64,000 bases of DNA from Sedimenticola sp. (GCA_026984735.1 JALSRN010000081.1:1-64000), one strand, 5' to 3'; shown: positions 40,288 to 51,754, counted from the stretch's first letter. A program made the numbers and translations. Notes: generated from the sequence alone by a model not told the origin.

Positions 40288-42378
40288 CTACACCGCCTGC
40301 TCGAGACGGGCGCCGGCGGAAGAGACCACCTTCACCCGCCGGTTGTCCGGCACCTCGTCGTAGGCCAACACCTGTAGCGTGGGGATGACGCTGCGCAACA
40401 GACGCGACAGCAGATTGCGGATCGCCGGGCTCACCAGCAGCACCGGTGTCCGCCCTTCCATCTCTTCACGCTGCGCCAGCTCTTTCACGTCGTTCATCAA
40501 TCGGTCCACGATACCCGGCTCCATGCCGCCTTCTTGTCCCTGTACCGACTGAAGCAATATCTGTTCCAAGTTCGGATCAAGAGCAATGACTTCAAGTTCA
40601 TCCTTCATCCCATTGATATGTTGATAAATTTGCCTGGAAAGCGCTCTCCGGACTGCCGCCGTCAAAACGTCGGCATTCTGACTTTCACGCCCCTGATCCG
40701 CCAAAGTTTCCGCGATGGTTCGCAGGTCACGCACGGGAATGCCCTCGCCGAGCAGGTTCTGCAGCACCTTCAGCACGGTGCCGAGAGAGAGGGTCTTCGG
40801 CACCAAGTCTTCGACCAGCTTGGGTGAGCTCTTGGCGAGCAGGTCGAGCATCTGCTGCACCTCTTCGTAACCGAGCAGCTCATGGGCATGCTGTTGCAAC
40901 AGGTGGCTCAGATGGGTGGCGATGACGGTGCTGGCGTCCACCACCGTGTATCCCAACGCCTGGGCCTCGTCGCGCTGGCCGGGTTCGATCCAAACCGCTT
41001 CCAATCCGAAGGCGGGGTCTTTCGTCTCGATGCCCCTGAGCTCGCCGTACACTTGGCCCGGATTGATGGCCAGCTCCCGGTCGGGATGGACCTCTCCTTC
41101 GCCGATGGGCACGCCCCGCAAAGTGATCCGATAGGCTCCCGGCGCCAGCTCCAGGTTGTCGCGAATGTGGACCGGAGGGATGAGAAAACCCAACTCCTGC
41201 GAAAGCTTGCGCCGGATGCCCTTGATCCGCCCCATGAGCTGGCCGCCCTGCGCCTTGTCCAACAGGGGAATGAGGCGGTAGCCCACCTCCAGGCCGAGCG
41301 TGTCCACCTGGGCCACCTCCTCCCAACTCAGCTCCTTCTCTTCGGCGGTCTGGGTTTCCGGCTCGTCCTTTTCAACCTCTTGAGCCTCCTGCTTCGAGCG
41401 GCTGCGGCGCAGCCACCAGGCGCCGCCGCCGAGCAGCGCGGCGAGCAGCAGGAACACCATATTGGGCATGCCGGGAACCGTGCCCAGCACGCCCAGGATG
41501 GCGGCCGTCACCATCAGCGCCTTGGGGCTGCCCAGCAGTTGGCCGACGATCTGCTCCCCCATCTCCTTCGCCGCGGTGGCGCGGGTGACGATGATGGCGG
41601 CTGCGGTGGAGAGCACCAGCGAGGGCACCTGGGCCACCAGGCCATCGCCGATGGTGAGCAAGGTGTAGTTGTGGGCGGCTTGGGAGAAGTCGAGTCCATG
41701 CTGCACCATGCCGACGAAGAGACCGCCCACCACGTTGATTACCAGAATCAGAATGCCGGCGATGGCGTCACCACGGACGAACTTGCTGGCACCGTCCATG
41801 GAGCCGTAGAAATCGGCTTCGCTGGCGATCTCCTCGCGGCGGCGGCGCGCCTCTTCCTGGGTGATGAGGCCGGCGTTGAGGTCGGCGTCCACCGCCATCT
41901 GCTTGCCCGGCATGGCGTCCAGGGTGAAGCGGGCGCTCACCTCGGAAACCCGGCCGGCGCCTTTGGTCACCACCACGAAGTTGATGATGGTGATGATGGT
42001 GAAGATGATGAAGCCCACGGCGTAGTTGCCTCCCACCACGAACTCCCCGAAGGCCTGGATCACCCGGCCGGCAGCCTCGGTGCCGTTGTGGCCTTCCAGC
42101 AGCACCACCCGCGTGGAGGCGACGTTGAGCGCCAGACGCAGCAGGGTGGCCACCAGCAGCACGGTGGGAAAAGCAGCGAAATCGAGGGGCCGGCGGGTGT
42201 AGAGCACCACCAGCAGCACCATCAGGGAGATGGCGATGTTGAAGGTGAAGAGCGTGTCCAGCGCCATGGGCGGCAGCGGCAGCATCATCATGCCCAGCAT
42301 GACGATCATCAGCAACGGCGTACCCAGCCCCATGCGCTGCAGGCTCCTGGCCAGCTGTGCGAAATTGAATTTCTCCAT
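40288..42378 (-). CDS. flhA: Flagellar export protein FlhA
   Basis: FHIPEP-family multi-TM N-terminus; start MEKFNFAQLARSL at 42378 (ORF track start 42405). Confidence 0.97.
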   Translation of the reverse strand: MEKFNFAQLARSLQRMGLGTPLLMIVMLGMMMLPLPPMALDTLFTFNIAISLMVLLVVLYTRRPLDFAAFPTVLLVATLLRLALNVASTRVVLLEGHNGTEAAGRVIQAFGEFVVGGNYAVGFIIFTIITIINFVVVTKGAGRVSEVSARFTLDAMPGKQMAVDADLNAGLITQEEARRRREEIASEADFYGSMDGASKFVRGDAIAGILILVINVVGGLFVGMVQHGLDFSQAAHNYTLLTIGDGLVAQVPSLVLSTAAAIIVTRATAAKEMGEQIVGQLLGSPKALMVTAAILGVLGTVPGMPNMVFLLLAALLGGGAWWLRRSRSKQEAQEVEKDEPETQTAEEKELSWEEVAQVDTLGLEVGYRLIPLLDKAQGGQLMGRIKGIRRKLSQELGFLIPPVHIRDNLELAPGAYRITLRGVPIGEGEVHPDRELAINPGQVYGELRGIETKDPAFGLEAVWIEPGQRDEAQALGYTVVDASTVIATHLSHLLQQHAHELLGYEEVQQMLDLLAKSSPKLVEDLVPKTLSLGTVLKVLQNLLGEGIPVRDLRTIAETLADQGRESQNADVLTAAVRRALSRQIYQHINGMKDELEVIALDPNLEQILLQSVQGQEGGMEPGIVDRLMNDVKELAQREEMEGRTPVLLVSPAIRNLLSRLLRSVIPTLQVLAYDEVPDNRRVKVVSSAGARLEQAV

Positions 42379-42439
42379 CATCGGCTCTCCATCGAGTTTC
42401 ACCATGCCGGCCCCGGCCGGCTCTTCTCACCACGCTTCT

Positions 42440-43567
42440 TCATCGAAAGGCTTCCGGCACGGGAAGATCCTCGGGGGGCTCCGGAGGTCTCCGCCCCTCG
42501 GCCAGCGCGGCATCGAGCTGATACACGTAGGCGAGGATGTGGGCCACCGCCACATAGAGTTCCGCTGGAATCTCCTGGTCGATCTCCACCAGCGCGTGGA
42601 GCGCGCGGGCCAGCGGCGGAGCCGAGACCACAGGCACGCCGTGGGCCTCGGCGATGGTGCGGATCTGCTTGGCGATGAGATCCGCCCCTTTGGCCACCAC
42701 CCGGGGAGCGGACTCCTCTTCGCGCTCGTAGCGCAGGGCCACCGCATAGTGAGTGGGGTTGGTGATCACCACGTCGGCGTTGGGAACCTCCTGCATCATG
42801 CGGCGCTGCGCCATCTCCCGCTGGATCGCCCGGATCCGCCCCTTCACCTCTGGGCTGCCCTCGGTCTCCTTGTGCTCGTCCTTGATCTCCTTGCGCGTCA
42901 TGCGAAGCTGTTTGTTGTGCTGCCACAACTGGAATGGCACATCCACCAGCGCCACCAGCACCAGCACCGAGCCGATGAAGAGAAAGGCCCACAAGCAGAG
43001 CGAGCCGGCGTGGGCCAGCGCCTGTCGCAGAGGCTCGCTTGCAAGGGCACGAAGCTCGTCCAGCCGCCCCCACAGAATCACCGCCGAGGCCACGGCCACC
43101 AGCAGGAACTTGGCCAGCGTCTTGCCCAGCTCCATGAGCCCTTTCAGGGAAAAGATCCTGCCCAGGCCCTTGATGGGGTCGAGCTTCTCCACCTTGAAGG
43201 CGATCGCCTTGGCGCTGAAGGTCCAGCCCCCGAGGGCCAACGGTGCCAGCGCCGCAGTCACCAACAGCAACGCGAACAACGGCGCCACCGCCAGCAGTCC
43301 CTCGCCGATGCTGCCGGAAAGAGAGTGCACAAGCTGGGAAGGGTCGGTCAGAGCGTCGCGTTCCAGGACGAAAGAGCGGCGCATGATCTGTAGCAAGCGC
43401 CCCACCATGCCACCTCCCAAAAACAGAAAGGCGGCGGCCGAAACCAGCAACACCGCCAGAGTGGTGAGCTCGCGGGAACGGGGAACCTGGCCCTTCTCCC
43501 TGGCTTCCCGGAGCCGTTTGGGAGTGGGCTGTTCGGTGCGTTCTTCGGCGCTCGCGTTCTCCGCCAT
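42440..43567 (-). CDS. flhB: Flagellar export protein FlhB
   Basis: 375 aa; autocleavage NPTH in VVITNPTHYAVALRY. Confidence 0.97.
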   Translation of the reverse strand: MAENASAEERTEQPTPKRLREAREKGQVPRSRELTTLAVLLVSAAAFLFLGGGMVGRLLQIMRRSFVLERDALTDPSQLVHSLSGSIGEGLLAVAPLFALLLVTAALAPLALGGWTFSAKAIAFKVEKLDPIKGLGRIFSLKGLMELGKTLAKFLLVAVASAVILWGRLDELRALASEPLRQALAHAGSLCLWAFLFIGSVLVLVALVDVPFQLWQHNKQLRMTRKEIKDEHKETEGSPEVKGRIRAIQREMAQRRMMQEVPNADVVITNPTHYAVALRYEREEESAPRVVAKGADLIAKQIRTIAEAHGVPVVSAPPLARALHALVEIDQEIPAELYVAVAHILAYVYQLDAALAEGRRPPEPPEDLPVPEAFR

Positions 43568-43568
43568 C

Positions 43569-44345
43569 TCAGCTCACCAGCAGCCGTCGGATCAGATCGA
43601 AAGCGTCGAGCATCATCCCGCCGAAGCGGTCGCCGAGCCCCGGCAGCACCATCAGGATCAACAGAAAACCGGCCAGGATCATCACCGGAAAGCCCACCGC
43701 GAAGATATTGAGTTGCGGCGCCGCGCGGGCGGCCACGCCGAAAGCGATGTTCACCAACAGCAGGCCGGTGACGGCCGGCAATGCCACCAGCAGCCCTCCC
43801 GCGAACATGTACCCGCCCCAAAGAGCGATCTTCCAGGGCTGGGCCGCATCGGGCAGCGGCGCGCCCACCGGCAACAGCCGAAAGCTGTCGGCCAGCAGCT
43901 GAATGAGCACCAGGTGGCCGTTGAGCGCCAGAAACAAAAGGGTCACCATGATGAGAAAGGCTTGGCTCACCACCGGCACCTGTACGCCGTTCTGGGGGTC
44001 CACTGCCGAGGCGAACCCCAGCCCCATGGCCATGGCGATGCTCTGCCCGCCCACCACGAAGACCGCGAACACCAGCTGCAGGATGAACCCCATGGCGAGG
44101 CCGATGAGGAGCTGTTCCACGCCGATGAGCAGCGCCTCTCCGCTGATGGGATCCACCGCGGGCATGGCCGGCAGAACCGGCACCAGCAACCAGGCGATGA
44201 GCACCGCCAGCAGCACCCGGATCCGCACCGGCAGGCTGGGTGCCGAGAGGACGGGAGCCGTCATGAAAAGGCCGGCCACCCGCAGCAGCGGCCACATCAG
44301 CGCGGTCACCCATGCGCTCAGTTGCGTGACGCTGAACTGGAGCAA
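43569..44345 (-). CDS. fliR: Flagellar export protein FliR
   Basis: 258 aa multi-TM, order in cluster. Confidence 0.96.
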   Translation of the reverse strand: MLQFSVTQLSAWVTALMWPLLRVAGLFMTAPVLSAPSLPVRIRVLLAVLIAWLLVPVLPAMPAVDPISGEALLIGVEQLLIGLAMGFILQLVFAVFVVGGQSIAMAMGLGFASAVDPQNGVQVPVVSQAFLIMVTLLFLALNGHLVLIQLLADSFRLLPVGAPLPDAAQPWKIALWGGYMFAGGLLVALPAVTGLLLVNIAFGVAARAAPQLNIFAVGFPVMILAGFLLILMVLPGLGDRFGGMMLDAFDLIRRLLVS

Positions 44346-44349
44346 CGCC

Positions 44350-44622
44350 TCAGCCTCCTATGAAGTCCGGAATGTTCTGGAACAGGCGGACGGTGAAATC
44401 GGTGATCACCCGCAGCATCCAGGGGCCGGCGACCATCAGAGCCACCACCAGGATGATGAGCTTGGGAATGAAGCTGAGGGTCATCTCCTGAATCTGGGTG
44501 GCGGCCTGGATCATGCCGATGAGCAGACCCACCGCCAGCGCGCTGAGCAGCAGCGGCGCGGCCAGCAGCATGGTGACCATGAGCGCGTTCCGTCCGATGT
44601 CCAAGACCGATTCCGGCGTCAC
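44350..44622 (-). CDS. fliQ: Flagellar export protein FliQ
   Basis: 90 aa MTPESVLDIGRNALMVTMLLAAPLLL. Confidence 0.96.
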   Translation of the reverse strand: MTPESVLDIGRNALMVTMLLAAPLLLSALAVGLLIGMIQAATQIQEMTLSFIPKLIILVVALMVAGPWMLRVITDFTVRLFQNIPDFIGG

Positions 44623-44634
44623 CGATACATCTCC

Positions 44635-45372
44635 CTACTGATAGAAACTGGTGGCCAGCGTCCCCATGATGAGGGACCAGCCGTCCACCAGAACGAAAAG
44701 CATCAATTTGAACGGCATTGAGATGATCATGGGCGAAAGCATCATCATTCCCATGGCCATGAGCACGCTCGCCACCACCAGGTCGATCACCAGAAACGGC
44801 AGGAAAATGAGAAATCCGATCTGAAACGCCGTTTTCAACTCGCTGGTGACAAAAGCGGGCAGCAGCAACGAAAAGGGAACCTGGTCGCGCGAGGGCAGCC
44901 CTTTTCGGCCCGAGATGCGGGTGAACATCATCAGATCGTCCTCCCGCGTCTGGTTGAGCATGAACTTGCGGAAAGGCTCGGCCACCTTCTGCAACGCCGC
45001 TTCGGCGCCCAGTTGCTCGTCTAGATAGGGCTTCAGGCCGTTCTGATAAGCCTGGTCGAAGACCGGCGCCATGATGAAGAGCGAGAGAAAGAGCGCCAGG
45101 CCCAGAAGGATCTGGTTGGAGGGGGTCTGGGCGGTGCCCAGCGCCTGCCGGAGTATGGCCAGCACTACGATGATGCGGGTGAAGGAGGTCATCATGATGA
45201 GGGCCGCCGGCAGCAGGCTGAGCACCGTCATCAGCAGCAGGATCTGGATGGTGACGCTGTAGGTCTGGCCGCCCCCCGGGCTGGGGGTCACCGTGAGCGC
45301 GGCGAGGCCGCTCTGGGCCAGCAGCTCGGGGCTCCATGCCAGCAGCAGAAGGAGAGGAAGCCACCGCTTCAC
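44635..45372 (-). CDS. fliP: Flagellar export protein FliP
   Basis: GTG 45372 overlapping fliO stop; [49 protein letters not shown] track start 45777 is out of the gene. Confidence 0.96.
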   Translation of the reverse strand: MKRWLPLLLLLAWSPELLAQSGLAALTVTPSPGGGQTYSVTIQILLLMTVLSLLPAALIMMTSFTRIIVVLAILRQALGTAQTPSNQILLGLALFLSLFIMAPVFDQAYQNGLKPYLDEQLGAEAALQKVAEPFRKFMLNQTREDDLMMFTRISGRKGLPSRDQVPFSLLLPAFVTSELKTAFQIGFLIFLPFLVIDLVVASVLMAMGMMMLSPMIISMPFKLMLFVLVDGWSLIMGTLATSFYQ

Positions 45373-45797
45373 GACTGCGCCTGCCTGCCGAGAAGCCGGC
45401 CCAGCCGGCGCGAGAAGCCCTCTTCCCCCTCGGCCGGGGAAAGGTCCTCGTCCTGCAGAGGTCGGTCCAGCACGTGCAGCGTCTGCACCCGCCCCGGCGC
45501 CACCCCCAGCACCAGGTGGACGTCTTCCACCTCCACCACCAGAATCCGCTCCCGGGAGCCGAGCGAGAGCCCGCCCACCAACCGCAGCCGGCCCGCGCCA
45601 TTGAAACGGGCGCCGTTCAGCCGCCGGGTGAGCCAGGCGAGCGCCACCACCAACCCCAGTACCAGGAGCAGGCCGCCCAGCACCTGGACCAACTCGGCAC
45701 CGAAGTCCAACCGGGGGGCGCTGTCCACGTCGCCCGCCAACGCCGAAGCGGACAACGTCAACAGCGTCGCCATCCAAAAGACGGACGAGACCATCAT
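45369..45797 (-). CDS. fliO: Flagellar biosynthesis protein FliO
   Basis: 142 aa, [24 protein letters not shown] segment; between fliN and fliP. Confidence 0.88.
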   Translation of the reverse strand: MMVSSVFWMATLLTLSASALAGDVDSAPRLDFGAELVQVLGGLLLVLGLVVALAWLTRRLNGARFNGAGRLRLVGGLSLGSRERILVVEVEDVHLVLGVAPGRVQTLHVLDRPLQDEDLSPAEGEEGFSRRLGRLLGRQAQS

Positions 45798-46246
45798 TAG
45801 CGCAGCTTCCTCACCCGTTCCGCGGGGCTGATGACGTCGATGAGACGGATGCCGAACTTGTCGTTCACCACCACCACCTCGCCGTGCGCCACCAGGGTGC
45901 CGTTGACGAGGACATCCATGGGCTCGCCGGCGAGCCGATCGAATTTGACCACCGATCCGCGCTTGAGCTCCATCAGTTCCCCGATGGTCATGCGGGTGCG
46001 GCCCACCTCCATGGAGAGGGTCACCGGAATGTTGAGGATCACATCGAGATTGGGTTCCTTGCCGGCTTCCGAATCGCCTAGATCATCGAAGGCGACGTTC
46101 TCCCCCGGGGAAGTCGGGGCTGTCTCTTCTTTGTCGGGCGCGTCGGCGGAGGGGCTCTCCGCTTCCGCCGCCACCGCCTGGTCGACGACCACGTCGGCCG
46201 GTTGCGCCTCCATCGATTCGTTGTCCACCACTTGATCGTTCATCAA
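45797..46246 (-). CDS. fliN: Flagellar motor switch protein FliN
   Basis: 149 aa; [32 protein letters not shown]. Confidence 0.96.
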   Translation of the reverse strand: MMNDQVVDNESMEAQPADVVVDQAVAAEAESPSADAPDKEETAPTSPGENVAFDDLGDSEAGKEPNLDVILNIPVTLSMEVGRTRMTIGELMELKRGSVVKFDRLAGEPMDVLVNGTLVAHGEVVVVNDKFGIRLIDVISPAERVRKLR

Positions 46247-47253
46247 CTTTTCCTCTCCGTTCCCATCGATTCGAAGTGAGAGGGGGAAACGGGGGCGTCG
46301 ATCTTCACCCCGTTCTTTCCCTTCACCACGCCGAACTCACCGCGCAGAACGGGAATGCCCGCTGCACGTACCACGATCTTCTCCGGAAGTTCCGCGGGAA
46401 TCAGGTCGCCGGGCGCCATGTCCAGCACCTGGCGCAAACTGATGGGAACTTCCACCAGGACGCTGCTCAACTCCACCTCCGCCTCCAGGATCTCGCGACG
46501 CAGGCAAGCGAGCCATTGCCGGTCATCCACCGACCCGTTGTCCACCAATCCGTTCTCGAGCTGCTCCCGCACCGGCTCCAGCATGGTCAGCGGAAGCACC
46601 AGCTGCATCGTTCCCTCGCCGCCGCTGAAGCGAATCCTGAAGCGGCTCACCACCACCACCTCGGAGGCCGTGAGAATATTGGTGAAACGCGGATTGACCT
46701 CCGATTTGAGATGTTCGAAGTGCAATCTGGACACCGGCTCCCACGCCCTCTCCAGATCGAGAAACACCGCCTCGCGCAGCATCTGGATGATGCGCTCCTC
46801 GGTGAGCGTGAACTCGCTCTTCTCCGGCTCCTGCTGAATGCGCCCTCCCCCTCCGAAATAGCTGTCCACGGCCAGGAACACCAACAGTCGGTCCATCACC
46901 AGCAGCGCCGTGCCGTTGAGCGGCTGAATCTGGATCAGGTTGATCGCCGCCGGAGATTCGATACTGTCGATGAACTCGCCGTATTTGAGGAGCCGCACCG
47001 GCTCCACCTCCACCGCCAGAGTCCGCTTGAACATGTGGTAGAGGCTGGCGTCGAAGTCGCGCAGAAACCGCTGGTTGATGAGCTCCAGTTGGGGAAACTG
47101 GTTGCGGGAGAGATGCTCCTGATCCTTGAAGTCGAAAGGAACCACCTCCCCGTCCGGTTGGAAGCGTCCGCTTCCCGCCGGCACGTTGCCCTCTTCCACA
47201 CCGTGGAGCAGGGCGTCGATCTCATCCTGGGAGAGTACGCTTTTGTCGGCCAT
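46243..47253 (-). CDS. fliM: Flagellar motor switch protein FliM
   Basis: 336 aa; MADKSVLSQDEIDALLHGV. Confidence 0.97.
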   Translation of the reverse strand: MADKSVLSQDEIDALLHGVEEGNVPAGSGRFQPDGEVVPFDFKDQEHLSRNQFPQLELINQRFLRDFDASLYHMFKRTLAVEVEPVRLLKYGEFIDSIESPAAINLIQIQPLNGTALLVMDRLLVFLAVDSYFGGGGRIQQEPEKSEFTLTEERIIQMLREAVFLDLERAWEPVSRLHFEHLKSEVNPRFTNILTASEVVVVSRFRIRFSGGEGTMQLVLPLTMLEPVREQLENGLVDNGSVDDRQWLACLRREILEAEVELSSVLVEVPISLRQVLDMAPGDLIPAELPEKIVVRAAGIPVLRGEFGVVKGKNGVKIDAPVSPSHFESMGTERKS

Positions 47254-47262
47254 CGTCCGGAC

Positions 47263-47826
47263 TCACTGCACCACGAAGCTGGTGAAATAGACCGCGTCCA
47301 CGCCATCCGACCCCGCTTCCTCGTCGAGAGTGCGGTTGACCTCTTCCAACGCCTTCTGCAGCAGCTTCTCCTTGCCCTCACGAGTCACCACGTCTTCATA
47401 TTTCTGACTGCTGAACAGCAGCAACAGGTTGTTCCTCAAGACCGGTTTGTATTGGTCGATGGTCTCGATGACGTTGGGATCATGAGTCATCAGCTTCACC
47501 CGCAACTGCATGAAGCGGGCTCGGCTTTGATCTTTGAAACTGGTGATGAAATCGGGATCGAGCTCTTCGTACAGCGGCGGCCCCTGTTCCGACTTTTTCT
47601 TGTGCGCTTTTTTCTTATGGGCGCTCCCTTCGCCATCGGCCGCCGCCTCGTCGCCGGCTTGCTTGGCCAAAGGATTGGGCATCCCCAGGAAATACCAAGC
47701 GGCCCCTCCTCCCGCTCCGAGCACCAACAATGTTCCAACCAGGATGAGGACAATCAATTTCAATTTGGAAGACTTCTTGCCGCCTTCCACGTCCAGATCA
47801 AGATCTTCTTTTTTGGCTTTGGCCAT
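47263..47826 (-). CDS. fliL: Flagellar basal body-associated protein FliL
   Basis: 187 aa with N-terminal TM, between fliK and fliM. Confidence 0.93.
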   Translation of the reverse strand: MAKAKKEDLDLDVEGGKKSSKLKLIVLILVGTLLVLGAGGGAAWYFLGMPNPLAKQAGDEAAADGEGSAHKKKAHKKKSEQGPPLYEELDPDFITSFKDQSRARFMQLRVKLMTHDPNVIETIDQYKPVLRNNLLLLFSSQKYEDVVTREGKEKLLQKALEEVNRTLDEEAGSDGVDAVYFTSFVVQ

Positions 47827-47860
47827 GGCTCCACTTCCTGTTGCGATGGATGCAACCCTT

Positions 47861-47879
47861 CATGCAGGAGCCGTGCCAA
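47861..47879 (-). promoter_or_regulatory. Sigma-54 (-24/-12) promoter upstream of fliL
   Basis: Minus strand TTGGCACGGCTCCTGCATG, exact GG-N10-GC. Confidence 0.8.
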
Positions 47880-48013
47880 GAGCGTTGGTTGGTTTTTTAT
47901 TTATCTTTCAATCGGTTGAATCGAAGAAAAAGGAGGGACGATCGAGCCGCCGAGAATACGGCGAGAAAAACGGCGGAAGTTTGACGCCCCCGCCGGCGGG
48001 TTGTCGATACGAC

Positions 48014-49834
48014 TCAGAGATAGTAGTCCAGGCGGCCGCTGGCGGAGACGGGAATGGCGGCCCCCTCTTCCCCAGCCGGCTCTTCCACGGACATTTCCGC
48101 CCAGGAACCTCCCATCGCCGTCGAGGAACCTCGTTCCTGGCCGGTACCGCCCATGGCCCCTTGTCCATTGCCCTGACCGAACCCTCCACCGCCGGCGTAC
48201 CCTTGGGAAGAAACCTGGACCTCCAAATGTTGGAAACCGCTCCCATGAAACAGTTCGCGCAGGCGCGGCAGCGCCGTTTCCACCGCCTCACGCACCAGCG
48301 CGTGTTGGCTCTGGAACTGGACGTGGGCCTCGTCCCCCTTGGTGCGCACCTGCACGTGGATCGATCCAAGGCTGGAGGGATTGAGATGCAACGTCGCTTT
48401 GGAAACCCCTTCACCAGCCATCTTGAGCGTGTGGCGGGCCATGCTCTCCTCCCAGGCCCGATGGCCGAGCGGAGGCTCGATCTGCACCTCGGCGGAAGAG
48501 CCTGCCGAAACCGCGGCGGACGAAGCGTGGTGGGGCGATGGAGCCGGCGGCGCGGCCGAACGAGAGCGAAGATCCTGCTGGGGTTGCACGCCGATATCGA
48601 AAGAATGCTCCATCGTCGCCGCGGTTCTTTCCGTGGAAAAAGCGGGCGGGGAGCGATGGACACCCCCCTCTGGGAGGTTTCGCTCTGTTGGAGAAGGTCC
48701 CTCCTTTTTCTCTTCGCCTTTTTGCTGCGACGGCGACTCTTCCATCGAAAAGGGCGCGATCCTGTGTGCGGGTTTAGAAGAAGACGGCAGCTGGCTTTCC
48801 CGTGGAAATCGCTGACCCTCCTTCTTCTCTTCCACGGCTCGATACAGAGAAATTTTGGCCGAGGATGCGCTGGCCTTCCGCTCCTCCGTGGAGACCGATT
48901 CCACACCTGGCGGCGCTGTCTGCTCCACTCCCTGCCCGACGGGAGAAACGGAAGCGGTCGACGAGGGCATGAATGCCCGCGCAGTGGCGACCGAAGCGGT
49001 TTTCGCCTCCCCTTCCTTCGTTTTTTCTTCCCGGGGAGGAACGAGCTCTCCGCTTCGGGACGAGGAAAAAGGCTCTTTCCGATCGTTCCGCACCATCGAA
49101 AAAGAAGTTTCCTTCGTTTCTTTTTCCCCGCTTGCTTCCACCGCTGCCTTCCGAAGATCGGACACCGCGGGCGAAGCGATCTCCCCCTCAAGCTTCGCAC
49201 CGGATTCCATGGATGGAATAGAGCCGAGGTTGGACGCCTCCGTGAAAGGTTTCTCGACCGCCGCCCCTTTTCCGCCGGATTCTTTCGGCGAAACCGGCAC
49301 ATGCCCCGCGATCCCGACCGTATCGGCCGGGGAGGGGATTTTCGCCTCTCCCCCACGATCACCCACTTCCGCGTTCTCGTAGCCGGGAAAGGAAGGGAGG
49401 GAGTGGTGAAAATCGCGAACCGGATCATCCGCCTCGGCGGCAAGGTGGAGCGTCAGCTCCCGCTGCGGATGGCGTGGCGTCGTTTCCGCCGGTTCTTCGG
49501 ACACCGAAGTCGGATCCACCGCGGTGGAAACGCTTTTCGCGAACACGGCATCGGCATCGGCAAGCTTCGCCTCCGTGGCTCCCGTATCCGCCTCGACTGC
49601 CTTTTGGCCGATCGTCTCGATGGAATCGGCCGGGGGCAGCGGATTGCCGGCCGCCGGCAAATCGTTGCCCTTCCGCTCCTTCTTTTCCGACACCTGTTTG
49701 CCGAACGCCTTGTCGAGCACGCCACCGAATGGGCCTGCGTCCGCCGCGGCGGCGTCCCCGGACCCGCTATCCGCAGATGGAAGCTTTTCCGCCGAGGAAG
49801 AAACCACCCCCACCAGGGTCGAATCGATGGCCAT
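48014..49834 (-). CDS. fliK: Flagellar hook-length control protein FliK
   Basis: Long low-complexity N-terminus, C-terminal LHLNPSSLGSIHVQVRTKGDEAHVQFQSQHALVREAVETALPRLRELF; start MAIDSTLVGVV. Confidence 0.93.
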   Translation of the reverse strand: MAIDSTLVGVVSSSAEKLPSADSGSGDAAAADAGPFGGVLDKAFGKQVSEKKERKGNDLPAAGNPLPPADSIETIGQKAVEADTGATEAKLADADAVFAKSVSTAVDPTSVSEEPAETTPRHPQRELTLHLAAEADDPVRDFHHSLPSFPGYENAEVGDRGGEAKIPSPADTVGIAGHVPVSPKESGGKGAAVEKPFTEASNLGSIPSMESGAKLEGEIASPAVSDLRKAAVEASGEKETKETSFSMVRNDRKEPFSSSRSGELVPPREEKTKEGEAKTASVATARAFMPSSTASVSPVGQGVEQTAPPGVESVSTEERKASASSAKISLYRAVEEKKEGQRFPRESQLPSSSKPAHRIAPFSMEESPSQQKGEEKKEGPSPTERNLPEGGVHRSPPAFSTERTAATMEHSFDIGVQPQQDLRSRSAAPPAPSPHHASSAAVSAGSSAEVQIEPPLGHRAWEESMARHTLKMAGEGVSKATLHLNPSSLGSIHVQVRTKGDEAHVQFQSQHALVREAVETALPRLRELFHGSGFQHLEVQVSSQGYAGGGGFGQGNGQGAMGGTGQERGSSTAMGGSWAEMSVEEPAGEEGAAIPVSASGRLDYYL

Positions 49835-49936
49835 CGAGATGCCTCCTTTGCTCCTACCGTACCTTTCTGTATGACACCGGCCGCACCCAAAGAACGATGC
49901 CGCCAGAGAAAATGCAGCAATATCCAAGCCAATTCT

Positions 49937-50386
49937 TCAGCGCCAGCCGCCCTGGTTTCCATGACGGCGACCGGCGCGGTCGTCGCATTCGGCCTGCTCC
50001 CGACGTCGTGCGCGGCATTCCGCCTGGCGTGCGCGGCGCTCCATCAGTTTGTCGATGGCCTTGGCCTCCTTTCTCTTTTCCAGCCACTTCTCCCGGCTCT
50101 CTCCGAGCGCCTGGCGGCAGGATTGGATCGCCCGTTGCTGCTGGGCGATGGCCTGATCGAGGCGGGCCAGAAAACGTAAATACTCATTGAATTGCCGTCC
50201 GCCCAACCCCGCGCCTCCCGATGCTTGCAGTTGCGCCCGATAGTGCGCCCGATACTCCTGAAGCTCGGCCATGCGGCGTTCCTGCTCCTCCAGGTGGCGC
50301 CGTTTCTCGCCCAGATCGCGGGCCGCGCTACGCTCTCGTTCCCGACTCACCCGGGCCACCGAACGAAGTGAATCACGCTTGGGCAC
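49937..50386 (-). CDS. fliJ: Flagellar protein FliJ
   Basis: 149 aa coiled-coil protein overlapping fliI stop. Confidence 0.9.
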   Translation of the reverse strand: MPKRDSLRSVARVSRERERSAARDLGEKRRHLEEQERRMAELQEYRAHYRAQLQASGGAGLGGRQFNEYLRFLARLDQAIAQQQRAIQSCRQALGESREKWLEKRKEAKAIDKLMERRARQAECRARRREQAECDDRAGRRHGNQGGWR

Positions 50387-51743
50387 GGATCGCTTCTCCT
50401 TCTGCTTCGTCGTTCATCAGCTCCAGCAGACCGGATAGGCTGCGCTCGAAATCGCGCGCCTCCTCCTGCGGCTGCTGGAGAAAATGGACCAACCGCGGGT
50501 GATAACGAATCGCTTCGTCCACCCGGGGATCGCTTCCCGCCTGATAGGCGCCCACGCTGATCAGATCCCGGTTGCGTTCATAAGTGGAATAGAGCTGGCG
50601 GAACCGCCGCGCCGCCGCCAGATGGGAGGAATCCACGATCTCGCTCATCACCCGACTCACCGAGGCCTCGATGTCGATGGCGGGATAGTGCCCTCCCTCG
50701 GCCAACTCCCGGGAGAGCACCACATGGCCGTCGAGAATGGCCCGCGCCGAATCGACCACCGGATCGTTCTGATCGTCGCCTTCCGCCAGCACGGTGTAGA
50801 AGGCGGTGATGGAACCGCCGTTCTCGCTGCCGTTGCCTGCCCGCTCCACGAGCTGGGGCAGCCGCGCGAAGACCGAAGGGGGATAGCCTTTGGTGGCCGG
50901 CGGCTCGCCGATGGCCAGGGCGATTTCCCGCTGCGCCTGGGCGAAGCGGGTGAGCGAATCCATCAACAGCAACACGTGACGTCCCCGGCTGCGGTGGTAT
51001 TCGGCGATGGCGGTGGCCAGCCAGGCTCCGTGCATGCGAAGCAGCGGCGGATTGTCGGCGGGGCTGGCTACCACCACCGCGCGTCGCCGCCCCTCCTCTC
51101 CGAGAATCTTCTCCACGAACTCCTTCACCTCGCGGCCCCGTTCCCCGATCAGCCCCACCACCACCACGTCGGCGTCGGTGTATCGGGTCATCATCCCCAG
51201 CAGAACGCTCTTGCCCACCCCGCTGCCGGCGAAGAGACCGATCCGCTGCCCTCTCCCCACGGTGAGCAACGCATTGATGGCGGCCACGCCCACGTCCAAG
51301 GGGGTGTCGATGGGGGCGCGGCCGAGAGGATTGAGAGGACGACCCAGCAGAGGCGTGCGCCCGCTATAGGCGATGGCGCCCCGGCCGTCCAGCGGCTTGC
51401 CGGTGGCGTCCACCACCCTTCCCAGCAGCTCGTCACCCACCGGCGCCTCGCAAGCGCTTTCCCCCGGCACCACCCGCGAAGCCGGCATCAGGCCACGGCT
51501 GTCGCCGATGGGCATGAGAAAGGTGCGCTCTTCGGCGAAGCCCACCACTTCCGCCTCCACGAGAGAGCCGGGACCTTGCAACAGGCAGCGGGCGCCCACC
51601 GGCGCCTGAACCCCCACCGCTTCGATGGTCAGCCCCACCACCCGGGTCACCTTTCCCTCCACCACCATGGGCACCGGCTCTTCGGCGCGCCGACGATATT
51701 TCTCCAGGCGCTCCAGCCACACCCGCTGTCGGCGCATGACCAT
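50373..51743 (-). CDS. fliI: Flagellum-specific ATPase FliI
   Basis: [25 protein letters not shown]; start ATG 51743 or GTG 51758. Confidence 0.97.
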   Translation of the reverse strand: MVMRRQRVWLERLEKYRRRAEEPVPMVVEGKVTRVVGLTIEAVGVQAPVGARCLLQGPGSLVEAEVVGFAEERTFLMPIGDSRGLMPASRVVPGESACEAPVGDELLGRVVDATGKPLDGRGAIAYSGRTPLLGRPLNPLGRAPIDTPLDVGVAAINALLTVGRGQRIGLFAGSGVGKSVLLGMMTRYTDADVVVVGLIGERGREVKEFVEKILGEEGRRRAVVVASPADNPPLLRMHGAWLATAIAEYHRSRGRHVLLLMDSLTRFAQAQREIALAIGEPPATKGYPPSVFARLPQLVERAGNGSENGGSITAFYTVLAEGDDQNDPVVDSARAILDGHVVLSRELAEGGHYPAIDIEASVSRVMSEIVDSSHLAAARRFRQLYSTYERNRDLISVGAYQAGSDPRVDEAIRYHPRLVHFLQQPQEEARDFERSLSGLLELMNDEAEGEAIRAQA

Positions 51744-51754
51744 GGAGTTCGAAG

